Shown here: positions 31,454 to 39,969 of the stretch, piece by piece
How the letters are laid out: the number at the start of each line of letters is the position of its first letter
How positions within the stretch are numbered: position 1 is the stretch's first letter
Assembly (NCBI GenBank): GCA_017609405.1
Contig: JAFCDZ010000005.1
Coordinates: forward strand, 1 to 45,059
Direction: 5' to 3'
Source of the DNA: Candidatus Pacearchaeota archaeon
GTDB taxonomy: Archaea > Nanobdellota > Nanobdellia > Pacearchaeales > GW2011-AR1
DNA: 45,059 nt
The notes under the pieces: model-generated
Database searches by the model: none
Told to the model about the DNA's origin: nothing
Seen by the model: only the letters and a program-made list of their open reading frames with translations
Translations under genes and position numbers: made by a program

Positions 31454-32365
31454 ATGAGGAAAAAGCTTATTTATGTCTCTGCAATTATTCTAATTCTCTT
31501 TGTTCTCTTTTTACTTGTTTTTAGAACATCTTCCTTTAAGGTAAATATGGAAAAAAGTATGAGTAATAAAGAGAATAATCAATCTAATAATATTGAACCT
31601 GAAGCAAATTTTATGTTAGATTGTAGGAGCAGACAAGAATGCGAAGAATATTGTAGAAATAATCCCGAAATATGCAAAAGATTTTGCGAAGAAAATCCTG
31701 AACATGGGCTTTGTAGAATGAATGAAGCAATTAACGAGAGAAATATTGAATTAGAAAAATTTTGTCATACAAAAGAAGAGTGTGATAAATTCTGTGCAGA
31801 ACATCCAGAAGAAGAGGCGTGTAAGATGTTAGGTGAGGGAGAACTTGAAACACCTGAGATTAGTATGCCTTTTGATTATAACTCTATTTCTTATGAGGAT
31901 TGGATTATCTGGCCTTTTTGTGTTCATGGTGGAGACCATCCAGAAGGACATGGTGGAATTGATTTTGAACTAAAACCAGATTCAAAGATTTATGCTTCTT
32001 GTGATGGAATTGTTAGGAGAATAGAGCCAAGTCATCACGGAAATGCAGTAATGATAGAATGTGGAAGAATTGTTGTTGGATATAATGGGATAATTAATTT
32101 AAAAGTAAAAGAAGGAGATGTTGTTAAAAGGGGAGATATTATTGGAAATCCTGTTCTAATGGGGGAAGATTCATATATCCATTTTGAAATTAATGATTAT
32201 ATAGAGCAGAAGTTAAAATGCCCCTTACCTTATCTTACTCCTGAGTTTAGAGCTAAACTTGAAGAAATTTTTTCAAAAGCAAATTATCCTGAAAAAGCTC
32301 AAGAGCCGAATCTTTGCAATTGTGAAGAACTCCCTTATAAAGATACAATGGATTCTAGAAGATAA
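31454..32365 (+). CDS. Membrane-anchored Cys-rich protein with a degenerate M23/LytM-like domain
   Basis: The 303-aa protein has an N-terminal membrane anchor (about residues 5-24) and an outward-facing rest. Residues 57-87 and 104-123 carry two Cys-rich repeats of the type C..R.ECEEYCRNNPE.C. Residues 155-250 look like an M23 (LytM) peptidase fold: HGGIDF (His166, Asp170), then DGIVRRIEPSHHGNAVMIEC, GDVVKRGDIIG and SYIHFEI. M23 enzymes need H-x-H at the end; here it is Y241-I-H243, and the usual YAHL is YNGI, so peptidase activity is doubtful. It may bind glycans or proteins at the surface. Confidence 0.75.
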   Translation: MRKKLIYVSAIILILFVLFLLVFRTSSFKVNMEKSMSNKENNQSNNIEPEANFMLDCRSRQECEEYCRNNPEICKRFCEENPEHGLCRMNEAINERNIELEKFCHTKEECDKFCAEHPEEEACKMLGEGELETPEISMPFDYNSISYEDWIIWPFCVHGGDHPEGHGGIDFELKPDSKIYASCDGIVRRIEPSHHGNAVMIECGRIVVGYNGIINLKVKEGDVVKRGDIIGNPVLMGEDSYIHFEINDYIEQKLKCPLPYLTPEFRAKLEEIFSKANYPEKAQEPNLCNCEELPYKDTMDSRR

Positions 32366-32392
32366 TTTTATTAGAAAAGAATTCTAAAACTA

Positions 32393-33082
32393 TTACTCTT
32401 CTTCTGGCTCAGTTACTAAGAAAGCCCACCAAGGTTTTTTGATTTTGATAACTTCTCCAGTTTCAGCATCAACATCAACACTTACTTCCATCCTTGTCTT
32501 GAAAATTCCTAAAAATTTTGCTTTCCTTCTAACCCTTACTTCATATGCTGCTTTTGTTTGGTTTCCTTCTCCAACTTCTTTTAACTCAATACTACAATTA
32601 TTGCTTTCATTACAAACTTTTAATCTTAATCTTTCTAATGCTCTCTCAGATGCTTTTTCAGGCATTACTTTTATTTCTGCATTTTTTCCATTACTCATTC
32701 TAACCCTTATTTTTCTTGTTTGATTATTAATATTAATTGTTAAATTTCCTTTTACCTTTATGCTTTTATTTCCTATCTTTATCTCTTTTCTAATCTCTTT
32801 TTTTGTTTGATTCTGAATTCTTTTCATTGTTTTATTTCCAGTTTCATTTCCTTCCTCTCTTTGATACATTACTCTAACTTCTCTCTCTTTTCCAATGTTT
32901 CTTGTTTGTACTTCTTCACCTGTTCCTGGGCTTTGAGAATTTGAGCCAGGACTGCTATGAGAATTAACATGTTTAGGAGTTTCAGAATCTACACTAACTT
33001 TGACATTGGTGTTGTGTCCAGCATAAGCTACACTCATCATCAAAAAAATAACTGCAATCAAAGAGACAATTCTTTTATTCAT
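32393..33082 (-). CDS. Predicted secreted, sequon-rich protein of unknown function
   Basis: The start MNKRIVSLIAVIFLMMSVAY is a clear signal peptide with a likely cut after AYA. The mature protein has a Ser/Pro-rich segment, a highly charged middle and many N-glycosylation sequons (NET, NKT, NQT, NKS, NLT, NES, NCS). It ends with a beta-like part, VDVDAETGEVIKIKKPWWAF. There is no membrane anchor at the C-terminus. Such proteins occur in DPANN genomes but their role is unknown. The Alg7/MraY-family gene at 6982 could belong to the glycosylation route. The inner Met is chosen over one three codons earlier. Confidence 0.75.
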   Translation of the reverse strand: MNKRIVSLIAVIFLMMSVAYAGHNTNVKVSVDSETPKHVNSHSSPGSNSQSPGTGEEVQTRNIGKEREVRVMYQREEGNETGNKTMKRIQNQTKKEIRKEIKIGNKSIKVKGNLTININNQTRKIRVRMSNGKNAEIKVMPEKASERALERLRLKVCNESNNCSIELKEVGEGNQTKAAYEVRVRRKAKFLGIFKTRMEVSVDVDAETGEVIKIKKPWWAFLVTEPEEE

Positions 33083-33179
33083 TTTATCCAATCTTATATC
33101 TATACTTTTCTCTTTTTATACTTTACTATATATACAATTCCAAATACAATACTTTTATTTACCTCTTTTCTCCTGTTTC

Positions 33180-33739
33180 TCAAGGGGTCCGCTTGTTTAT
33201 AAATATTTCATTTAAATGTTTTACACACCCAGTTGTTTTAATATAGTATTTATTCTTTTTTCTTTCTACAATACTTATCCCAGTGTTTTTGTATCTGTTC
33301 AAATATTCTTTTACTATTTTTCCTCCTTTTTTTCTATCGCCTGTTGTTATAGCCAGGAGAGTTAAACAAGAAGAGCCATGTGCAACAATAAGAGTGTTTG
33401 TCTCCCTTTTTTCAATTTCTTTTACACTGACTTACACTTCTTTATAAAATTCTCTAGGGATTCGTTATTCATCAAATCTCTTAATCTTTTATCAAACTTG
33501 ATTTTAAGATTATGGAATTTATTTATTTCCTCTGCAGTTTCTTTTGCTCTTTTAAGGTCTGAAGAATAAATAACCTCTATTTTTTCCTCTTTTAATCTTT
33601 CTGCAAGTTTTTTTGCTTGCTCTTTTCCTTTTTTTGTTAATGAAGTGTCCATCCATTTGTTTCTATTCCCTTGAGAAATTCCTTTAGCATTTGCGATAGA
33701 TTCTCCATGGCGGACAAGAATTATTTTAAAATTTGACAT
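33180..33739 (-). pseudogene. Histidine phosphatase (phosphoglycerate-mutase-like) gene with a frameshift
   Basis: The first part has the family's start ILVRHGESIANAKG (catalytic RHG) and YSSDLKRAKETAEEI. It stops at 33422 after KKCKSV. One frame over, the rest continues SVKEIEKRETNTLIVAHGSS (the second catalytic His) and CLTLLAITTGDRKKGG to a stop at 33180-33182. Joined, the protein is about 185 aa, close to the usual 180-200. Both halves are otherwise clean, so the event is recent or an error. The substrate cannot be told; small-molecule phosphatases such as CobC-like enzymes are in this family. Confidence 0.88.
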
Positions 33740-33841
33740 TTCTTCTTTTATTTAGATATTTTAGTTTATTATTTTTTCTATTTTATTATCCTCTACCCTT
33801 ACCACAACAATTCTTAAAAACTTTCTTTGATTTCTTCTAAA

Positions 33842-34192
33842 ATGGAATTAATTGCACTTTTATCTTCTGGTCAAGGAACATGGGCGCAAGTCGCGGGATT
33901 AATGAAGCATGGGAATTGGGATAAAATAATCCTTCTTGGAGATGATTTTGCAAAACAATTTAAACATGAGAAAGAATTTGAATTTATTAAAGTTGATTTG
34001 ACAAAAAGAATTAAAGATTTGCAAGAGGAATTTTCTAAAAAACTAAAAGGGAAAATTCAAGGATTAGAAGTTGCAGTTTCAATTGCAAGTGGAAATGGAA
34101 AAGAGCATATGGCTCTTGTTTCTGCTTTATTAAATCTTCCAGTAGGTGTTCGTTTTGCAGCACTCACAAGGGAGGGGATAATTGACTTGTAA
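33842..34192 (+). CDS. Small CARF-like Rossmann-type protein
   Basis: The 116-aa protein has a Rossmann-like order: a first strand MELIALLSSGQGTW, then WDKIILLGDD and FEFIKVDL, and a final motif AVSIASGNGKEHMALVSALL followed by VGVRFAALTREGI. This plan (a glycine-rich S-GNGKxH-MAL motif opening a helix, then a strand) resembles CARF domains that sense cyclic oligoadenylate, where the motif is usually (N/D)(I/L)TGG(T/N)(K)xM. No effector domain is attached. The inner ATG was chosen over a TTG five codons earlier. It lies 10 nt before an unknown gene. The CARF link is inference from pattern. Confidence 0.6.
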   Translation: MELIALLSSGQGTWAQVAGLMKHGNWDKIILLGDDFAKQFKHEKEFEFIKVDLTKRIKDLQEEFSKKLKGKIQGLEVAVSIASGNGKEHMALVSALLNLPVGVRFAALTREGIIDL

Positions 34193-34202
34193 AATTAAGA
34201 AA

Positions 34203-34601
34203 ATGGGTAAATCTAAATGGCTTAAGAGAGAACGTTTATTGGAAAGAAAAACAATAAAAACTCTCTACAGATTTTACTCTGAAGGATGGAGAATAATAAT
34301 CCATACCGAAGAAAATCCTATTTATGTTTCAAGAGGGTGGTCAAAAGTTCCTTTAAAGGATATTAAATTTTCTGCAATATCTCCTGAAGGATTAAAATAT
34401 CATGGAGACCACATATCTTTGTTTCATGGAAAATATAAAATAAGTATCAGAGGGTATCAAGATTTTTGGGAAGAACCAGTGAAAGAAGGGGCGTTTGAGG
34501 AGATAGAAACAGCATTTAAGATTTTTGGATTATGCAATCGTATAGATAGAAGCAAGCTTGAAAAAATAATTAATCAACTAAATTCTAAATTTTTTGAATG
34601 A
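34203..34601 (+). CDS. Unknown 132-aa protein next to the CARF-like gene
   Basis: I do not recognise this family. It is soluble, with a basic N-terminus (GKSKWLKRERLLERKTIK), aromatic-rich beta-like stretches (WRIIIHTEENPIYVSRGWSK, then ISLFHGKYKISIRGYQDFWE) and helices at the C-terminus with a lone Cys in FGLCNRID. It lies 10 nt after the CARF-like gene on the same strand and may be its partner. The ATG is preferred to an upstream TTG that would overlap the earlier gene. Confidence 0.65.
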   Translation: MGKSKWLKRERLLERKTIKTLYRFYSEGWRIIIHTEENPIYVSRGWSKVPLKDIKFSAISPEGLKYHGDHISLFHGKYKISIRGYQDFWEEPVKEGAFEEIETAFKIFGLCNRIDRSKLEKIINQLNSKFFE

Positions 34602-34702
34602 TAAACCTCTCTCTTTTAAAATTTTTAATTTCTATCTATCTTTGTTCAATCCATTAACCTTGGAGTCGATAACTTTATTAATTCTTTCTTCATGTTTTTT
34701 CT

Positions 34703-35824
34703 ATGAAAAGAGCTGTTGTGGATCCTTACAAAGTTAAGGGAGAAGTTGATTATAATAAATTAATCAATGAATTTGGATTAGAAAAAATTGATAATAAGAT
34801 TCTTAAGAAAATAGAGAAACATGCTGGAGAACTTCATTTTATGCTTAGAAGAAAGATTTTTTTTGCTGGAAGAGACTTAAATTGGGTATTAGGTGAATAT
34901 GAAAAGGGAAATAAGTTTTTTCTTTATACTGGTGTGGGCCCTTCTGGGCCAATTCACCTTGGGCATCTTCTTGTTTGGTATTTTACCAAATGGCTTCAGG
35001 ATAAGTTTGATGTAGACCTTTACTTTCAGTTTACAGACGAGGAGAAATTTCTTTATAGAAAAGACCTTTCTATGGAAGATGTTCAAAAATGGCTCAATGA
35101 GAATATGTTAGATGTAATTGCAGTTGGTTTTAATCCTGATAAAACCCACTTTATCATTGATACTAAACATGCAGGAATTCTTTATCCAGAGGCAATTAAG
35201 GTAGCTAAGAAAATTACTTTTTCAACAATAAAAGCAAGTTTTGGTTTTAATGATTCTACAAATATTGGTTCTATATTTTATACATCAATGCAAACAGTGC
35301 CCTCTTTTTTACCGAGCGTTCTGAAAAAGAAAAAAATTCCTTGTTTAATTCCTCATGCAGTTGATCAAGACCCTCATTTTAGAATAACAAGAGACATTCT
35401 TCCTAAATTAGGTTATTATAAACCTGCAAGCATTCAATGCTCTTTTCTCCCTCCTCTCGAAGGAAACCTTGGAAAGATGAGTAGTTCAAAATCTAATAAA
35501 GCTATTCTAACTACTGATTCTCCAGAACAAGTTAAGAAAAAAATAAATAAATATGCCTTCTCAGGAGGACAACCAACAATTGAAGAGCACAGGAAAAAGG
35601 GTGGTAATCCCGATGTTGATGTTTCTTTTCAATATTTAAGATATCTTTTTGAAGAAGATGACAACAAATTAAAACAAATTGAAGAAGATTATAGGTCTGG
35701 AAAACTTCTTACAGGAGAATTAAAAAAATATACTATTGAAAAAATCAATAATTTTCTTAAGCAACATCAAGAAAGAAGAAAAAAAGCAGAAAAACTAATT
35801 GATAAATTTATTCTTAAAATTTAA
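34703..35824 (+). CDS. trpS: Tryptophanyl-tRNA synthetase, archaeal/eukaryotic type
   Basis: This class I synthetase charges tRNA-Trp. The 373-aa protein has the HIGH motif as HLGH (residues 85-88) in GPSGPIHLGHLLVWYFTKW, DIDLYFQ-like VDLYFQFTDEEKFL, the tryptophan-pocket area DQDPHFRITRDIL and the KMSSS motif (258-262). The N-terminal WHEP-type extension of eukaryotes is absent. It starts about 30 nt after a short AT-rich spacer and meets the convergent taw1 with a 4-nt overlap. Confidence 0.96.
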   Translation: MKRAVVDPYKVKGEVDYNKLINEFGLEKIDNKILKKIEKHAGELHFMLRRKIFFAGRDLNWVLGEYEKGNKFFLYTGVGPSGPIHLGHLLVWYFTKWLQDKFDVDLYFQFTDEEKFLYRKDLSMEDVQKWLNENMLDVIAVGFNPDKTHFIIDTKHAGILYPEAIKVAKKITFSTIKASFGFNDSTNIGSIFYTSMQTVPSFLPSVLKKKKIPCLIPHAVDQDPHFRITRDILPKLGYYKPASIQCSFLPPLEGNLGKMSSSKSNKAILTTDSPEQVKKKINKYAFSGGQPTIEEHRKKGGNPDVDVSFQYLRYLFEEDDNKLKQIEEDYRSGKLLTGELKKYTIEKINNFLKQHQERRKKAEKLIDKFILKI

Positions 35825-36822
35825 ACCTCTTTAATCTTCAACTCTTTTTTATTTTTTCCTAAAACTAAAACTCTTGAAACTTCTTGCTCTCCTAAAATCC
35901 TGAATTTCTCTCCAACTTTGTTCAATTCTTTGACTAATTCTTCTGCAAAATCTTTGAGTTCTTTGTGTGTAGGCATCATCTCATATCCTAATCTCTGTCT
36001 TGCAAATCCAACACTCATATATCCTTTTAATTCAATGAACATAGGGTCTGATTTTAAAATGAGCTTAACATAATCTAAAATCCACTCTTTTCTTAAACTA
36101 ATTTCTCTAATCATATTCATTCTGAAAACAGTTCTTGTTTTTCCTTTTACTCTTTTCATGATTTCTAAACTTTTCATTAATCTTTCCCAAGCATCTTTTT
36201 TTGTGCTTCTATGAAATTGTTGATAGTTTTCTTTATTTGGAATATTTATTGAAATGTATAATTGAGTTGGAAGCTGGTTTTTCTTTTCTAATTCTTCTAA
36301 TCTCTCAGGTAAAAGACCATTTGTAACAAGAAAACTTGTTTTGCCTCTTCTTCTAAGCTCTTCAATTAATTCTCCTATATAAGGATAAATTGTTGGCTCC
36401 CCAGACAATGAAATTGCAAACTGCATTGGCTCTTGCGCCTCTTCCCATTTTTTCATATCTGCTTTACTAACTGTTTTATGTTTGGTCTCTGGCCTAATTT
36501 TAAATCCTTCTAAAAGTTTTCTTTGAGCTTCAATGCACCCATCAATTATTTCAGAAGGAGAATCTATTTTTCCTTTTAATTCATCTCCAATAGTATACTC
36601 AATTGCTCTCCAGCAATGCAAGCAATGATTTTGACACCAAGCAACTGCAGGAGTCATCTGGCAACATCTATGGCTTTTTATTCCATAAAATTTTTCCTTA
36701 TAACAAACCCCCTCATTTCTTATTGATTTTTTTGTCCATCTGCAAATCTGAACAGCAGAATGGTTTCCAACTAAAGCATAATGCTGTTTTTTAAGTATTT
36801 TTTTAATTTTTTCAGGAATCAT
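35821..36822 (-). CDS. taw1: tRNA 4-demethylwyosine synthase Taw1 (TYW1)
   Basis: Taw1 is a radical SAM enzyme making the tricyclic base of wyosine at position 37 of tRNA-Phe. The 333-aa protein has the radical SAM cluster motif CQNHCLHCW (Cys63, Cys67, Cys70), and the further Cys27, Cys40 and Cys53 that hold the second iron-sulfur cluster, in QICRWTKK, GVCYKEKFYGIKSHRC. SLSGEPTIYPYIGELIEELR and FIELKGYMSVGFARQRL are also typical. No other wyosine genes are in this window. Confidence 0.95.
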   Translation of the reverse strand: MIPEKIKKILKKQHYALVGNHSAVQICRWTKKSIRNEGVCYKEKFYGIKSHRCCQMTPAVAWCQNHCLHCWRAIEYTIGDELKGKIDSPSEIIDGCIEAQRKLLEGFKIRPETKHKTVSKADMKKWEEAQEPMQFAISLSGEPTIYPYIGELIEELRRRGKTSFLVTNGLLPERLEELEKKNQLPTQLYISINIPNKENYQQFHRSTKKDAWERLMKSLEIMKRVKGKTRTVFRMNMIREISLRKEWILDYVKLILKSDPMFIELKGYMSVGFARQRLGYEMMPTHKELKDFAEELVKELNKVGEKFRILGEQEVSRVLVLGKNKKELKIKEV

Positions 36823-36876
36823 AATTAAGATAGTAACAACTATATTTTTAAATTCTTTTATTTAGAATTCTCTTCG

Positions 36877-37086
36877 TTATCTCCTCTTTTTTGTTGTTTT
36901 TCTTTTTGTTTTTTTTGCAGCAGCTTTTTTCTTCTTTGCAGTTGTTTTTCTTTTTGCTGCTGTTCTTTTAGCAACCCTCTTCTTTTTTGTTACAGCACTT
37001 CTTTTTTTAACAGCTTTTTTCTTTGTAGCTGTCTTTTTTCTCTTTGAGGCAGTTGCTTTTTTTGAAGTTTTTTTTCGTGGTGCCAT
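36877..37086 (-). CDS. H1-like lysine/arginine-rich basic protein
   Basis: The 69-aa protein is almost only Lys, Arg, Ala, Thr and a few Ser/Val (KKATASKRKKTATKKKAVKK, then KKAAAKKTKRKTTKKRR), like the tail of eukaryotic histone H1 and of bacterial Hc1-type proteins. It should bind DNA or RNA without sequence preference. A strong AGGAGGTG site 6 nt before ATG and a TTTAAATATT box upstream suggest high expression. No core histone gene is in this window. Composition alone supports the call; a nucleic-acid compaction role is inferred. Confidence 0.75.
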   Translation of the reverse strand: MAPRKKTSKKATASKRKKTATKKKAVKKRSAVTKKKRVAKRTAAKRKTTAKKKKAAAKKTKRKTTKKRR

Positions 37087-37239
37087 TTAATACACCTCCT
37101 TTTATTACAAAATTAAAATTTTGAAATATTTAAATCTTACTACAGATGTTTAAGTAGAAGAATCAGATTCTCGAACGACCCTTCTTATTAGAGATATATT
37201 TAATGAGCCAAAATCTTTAAATATGATTGTGTATAATTA

Positions 37240-37253
37240 GATACATATGTATC
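37240..37253. promoter_or_regulatory. Perfect 14-bp palindrome over the MNT start codon, possible operator
   Basis: GATACATATGTATC is a perfect palindrome whose centre is the ATG of the HTH-MNT gene at 37247. A TATA-like CTTTAAATATG lies about 25-30 nt upstream, so transcription would start at the palindrome. Binding of the winged-helix N-terminus of the MNT protein here would repress the operon. That is inference. Confidence 0.5.
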
Positions 37254-37825
37254 AAAAGAGAAATAATGAATTAGAAGTAATCTCTTTGTTTAGGGGGGAC
37301 TATAATGCAAGATTTTATTTAAGAGAAATAAGCAATCTTTCAAAATTACCTCTCAAAACTTGTCAAAATACTCTTCTAAACTTGGAAAAAGCTAAAATTC
37401 TCAAGAGCAAAATTGAAGGCAAAAATAAATACTTCTTTCTTAATTTGGAGAATATTAAAACTAAATTTTCCTTGCTAAAATCCGAGATTTATAAAACAGA
37501 TCTTTTTATTGAGAGATACCCCCAATTTAAGATGTTTTTAAAATCACTTAAGGCAACAACCCCTATAATTGTCTTCGGAAGTTTTGCAAAATTTAAAGCA
37601 GATAAGGACTCTGATTTAGATTTGCTTATTATCTCAGATAAAAAGTTAAAATTACCTTTTCATTTATTACCTTTTAAACCCCATCAAATTAGTCTATCTG
37701 AAGAAACTTTTCTAAAAGCTGTTGATAATCAGGAAGATTTAATAAAAGAGGTCGAGGAAAACCATATAATTCTAAACAATCATTCTTTTTATGTAACTAT
37801 AATGTGGAGATATTATGGAAACTAA
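37247..37825 (+). CDS. HTH-MNT: nucleotidyltransferase antitoxin-like protein
   Basis: The 192-aa protein has an N-terminal winged helix (about residues 10-70; RFYLREISNLSKLPLKTCQN) and a minimal nucleotidyltransferase domain with VFGSFAKFKADKDSDLDLLI, where Gly111-Ser112 and Asp123/Asp125 form the GS...DxD active site. Such MNT proteins pair with HEPN proteins as toxin-antitoxin or AMPylating pairs. It overlaps the HEPN gene by 11 nt, the standard pairing. Its start lies in a 14-bp palindrome. The HTH fusion suggests self-regulation. Confidence 0.85.
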   Translation: MYQKRNNELEVISLFRGDYNARFYLREISNLSKLPLKTCQNTLLNLEKAKILKSKIEGKNKYFFLNLENIKTKFSLLKSEIYKTDLFIERYPQFKMFLKSLKATTPIIVFGSFAKFKADKDSDLDLLIISDKKLKLPFHLLPFKPHQISLSEETFLKAVDNQEDLIKEVEENHIILNNHSFYVTIMWRYYGN

Positions 37826-38285
37826 AAAGTTAAAGTGGTGTTTTAAAATAAAAGATGGATTAAGGATAATTGAATCAAATGAAAGACTTTCTAAGTCATA
37901 TCTTCAACAAGCGAAAGCTTCTTTGCTGAGAGCTCAAAAAGATTTAAAGGATAAAGATTTGCTCTGGACAACTGTTGCGATTTATTATGCAGAATATTAT
38001 GCCCTTTACTCTTTCCTTCAAAAAATAGGAATAAAGTGTGAAAACCACTCTTGTTCTATTCTTATTGTTAGCTTTTTATTAGGGGAGGATAAAATAAAAA
38101 TAATTAATGAACATAAAGAGAAAAGAATTGATGCCCAATATTATATGAAAGTTGGTCAGGAAGATACTGTTAGAGTTATGCTTATTGAAGCGCAAAACTT
38201 TGTTTCGTATTTTGATGAATTAATCTCCACACTTTCAAATAAAGAAGTTAAAGAATATCGCGATAAAATTATAAATCATCTTTAA
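37815..38285 (+). CDS. HEPN-domain protein paired with the MNT protein
   Basis: The 156-aa all-helical protein has the HEPN layout: YLQQAKASLLRAQKDL, then WTTVAIYYAEYYALYSFLQK and GIKCENHSCSILIVSFLL, ending with RIDAQYYMKVGQEDTVRVML. In toxin HEPNs, R-x4-6-H is the RNase site; I see a His in CENHS but no matching Arg, and no second candidate in the RIDAQYY part. It may therefore act as the substrate-binding or accessory type, or use another residue. It overlaps the MNT gene and reads in the same direction. Toxin function is not shown. Confidence 0.8.
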   Translation: METKKLKWCFKIKDGLRIIESNERLSKSYLQQAKASLLRAQKDLKDKDLLWTTVAIYYAEYYALYSFLQKIGIKCENHSCSILIVSFLLGEDKIKIINEHKEKRIDAQYYMKVGQEDTVRVMLIEAQNFVSYFDELISTLSNKEVKEYRDKIINHL

Positions 38286-38296
38286 ATCTTACTAAA

Positions 38297-39712
38297 TCAA
38301 AAGAAAGAAAAAATCCACTTCGTCATAAGCAATGCTAAAATAATCAAAATTATAAGATTAAAAAAACCAATTATCTTTTTTGAAATCTTTTCAGATCTTG
38401 TTATCTTTAAAGAAGTAATGTAAAAGAGTTGCCCCCCGTCTAATCCAGCAAATGGAAGCATATTAAATAATGCAACAAGAAGATTTATTAAAACAATCCA
38501 CCAGAAAAGATAATAAAAAAACTCTGCAGAATAAAACTTCTCTTTATAGTAAACCCCTTGAAATATCTTTAAATTCTTTTTTTGAGTTGAACTTAAAAAA
38601 TGCTTAAATGTTTCTTTTATAAAATTCTCACCTCCCCTGACAGATATCCCTATCCAAGGGCTTTTTTCATTAAAAGGATTTTTTTTGAGAGTAATTTCAC
38701 TTTTTTCAAGTTTTCCATCATTATAAGTAACTATGCTTATATTCTCTCCAACTCTTTTTTGTTTAAGAATTTCTTTTAGGTCTTCAAGAGACTTTATGCT
38801 TTCATTATTAATCTTTACTATAGCTCCTTTTAATCTCGCTTTAAGTGCAGGAGAATCAAAATAAGAAGCAAGGTATTCTTCGTTATAAGCAAGAACTCCG
38901 AAATATTTAATTCCTGATTTATCCTCTATACTTGCATTTATGCTTTTGTTTAATAAATCTAAAGCCTCTTCTGTATTATTTATTGTTATATTATTTATCT
39001 TTGATATTTGGTTTATTGGAATAATGCCCATAGCATAATTATCAATATAAACCCCTATTGGAGAAAAAGCCAGATGAAAATAGCCAACCAATATAATAAA
39101 AAATACTATTGCTGCAATTATATTAGCAAAAACCCCTGCAGATAATATTCCTGCTTGCTCAACAAACCCTCTTTTTTTCATCTCTTTTTCATCTTGCTCT
39201 ACAAAAGCACCAAAGAATAATGGAAAATATTTCAAGAATGCAAAGCCTGTGCTTTTTATTCTTACTTTTGCAATCTTTGCAAAAATTCCATGAGAGAGTT
39301 CATGAACACTAGCTACAATAACTATTGCAATAAGGAAATATGTAAAATAGAAAGGAGGAAACAATTCACTCAATCCAAAAAATTCTGTGAAATAGGGAAT
39401 TAGAGGCATAACTGGCGGGGCTTTTACACTTCTTGAAATTTGAGTTGTTAAATAAATATAAGCTGTTCTTATAATAAGATAAACAACCCCAAGCATAAGA
39501 ATATATCCTAAAGAAATCGAAAAACCCCTAATAATCTTTAATTGTTTTTCAAATTTTTTTCCAATATAATCAATAAACCTTACTCCTATTTTTGTCCTAT
39601 AAAGAATCAACGCACCTTCTTGTTTTAGTTTTTTCTTATTTTTAAATAACAAGAAACTTACAAACACTCCAAACACTATTAAAAAAATTATATCAATTAT
39701 TATTACTTTCAT
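38297..39712 (-). CDS. Site-2 protease (M50 family) with a PDZ-like domain
   Basis: This intramembrane zinc protease family cuts membrane proteins, often regulators. The 471-aa protein has HELSH at residues 137-141 in SVHELSHGIFAK and the second metal motif LDGGQLF in NMLPFAGLDGGQLFY near the C-terminus. Between lie PDZ-like stretches (FDSPALKARLKGAIVKINNE, then VGENISIVTYNDGK). It has about six to seven helices. It ends 11 nt from the convergent HEPN gene. The substrate is unknown. Confidence 0.9.
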   Translation of the reverse strand: MKVIIIDIIFLIVFGVFVSFLLFKNKKKLKQEGALILYRTKIGVRFIDYIGKKFEKQLKIIRGFSISLGYILMLGVVYLIIRTAYIYLTTQISRSVKAPPVMPLIPYFTEFFGLSELFPPFYFTYFLIAIVIVASVHELSHGIFAKIAKVRIKSTGFAFLKYFPLFFGAFVEQDEKEMKKRGFVEQAGILSAGVFANIIAAIVFFIILVGYFHLAFSPIGVYIDNYAMGIIPINQISKINNITINNTEEALDLLNKSINASIEDKSGIKYFGVLAYNEEYLASYFDSPALKARLKGAIVKINNESIKSLEDLKEILKQKRVGENISIVTYNDGKLEKSEITLKKNPFNEKSPWIGISVRGGENFIKETFKHFLSSTQKKNLKIFQGVYYKEKFYSAEFFYYLFWWIVLINLLVALFNMLPFAGLDGGQLFYITSLKITRSEKISKKIIGFFNLIILIILALLMTKWIFSFF

Positions 39713-39720
39713 TTAATCAC

Positions 39721-39882
39721 CTATTTTTTTCTTAGTGCTCTAAATTCTTTTGAGCCACACTTTCGACATTTAACCTTTCCACTGAGTATTCTTCTCGGCT
39801 CAGCTCTTATTTTTGTTTTGCATTTCTTACATACAAAGATATTATGAAATAATCTTGCTTGAGCTTCAGGTATTTTTGCCAT
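39721..39882 (-). CDS. rpl40e: Ribosomal protein eL40
   Basis: A short frame of 53 codons reads MAKIPEAQARLFHNIFVC and has the zinc ribbon Cys18-Cys21 and Cys39-Cys42 (VCKKCKTK, KCRKCGSKE). It matches eL40, which in archaea is a free protein and in eukaryotes is fused to ubiquitin. It begins before the M50 protease gene on the same strand, with the stop 8 nt from its start, so they may share a transcript. It is short but clear. Confidence 0.9.
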   Translation of the reverse strand: MAKIPEAQARLFHNIFVCKKCKTKIRAEPRRILSGKVKCRKCGSKEFRALRKK

Positions 39883-39969
39883 GTTTTATACATTCAAAAA
39901 GCATTTTTAAAAGTTGCTATTATTGAGTTTTTAAAATCAAACTTTAAGAATAATTAATTAAGTTAATAA

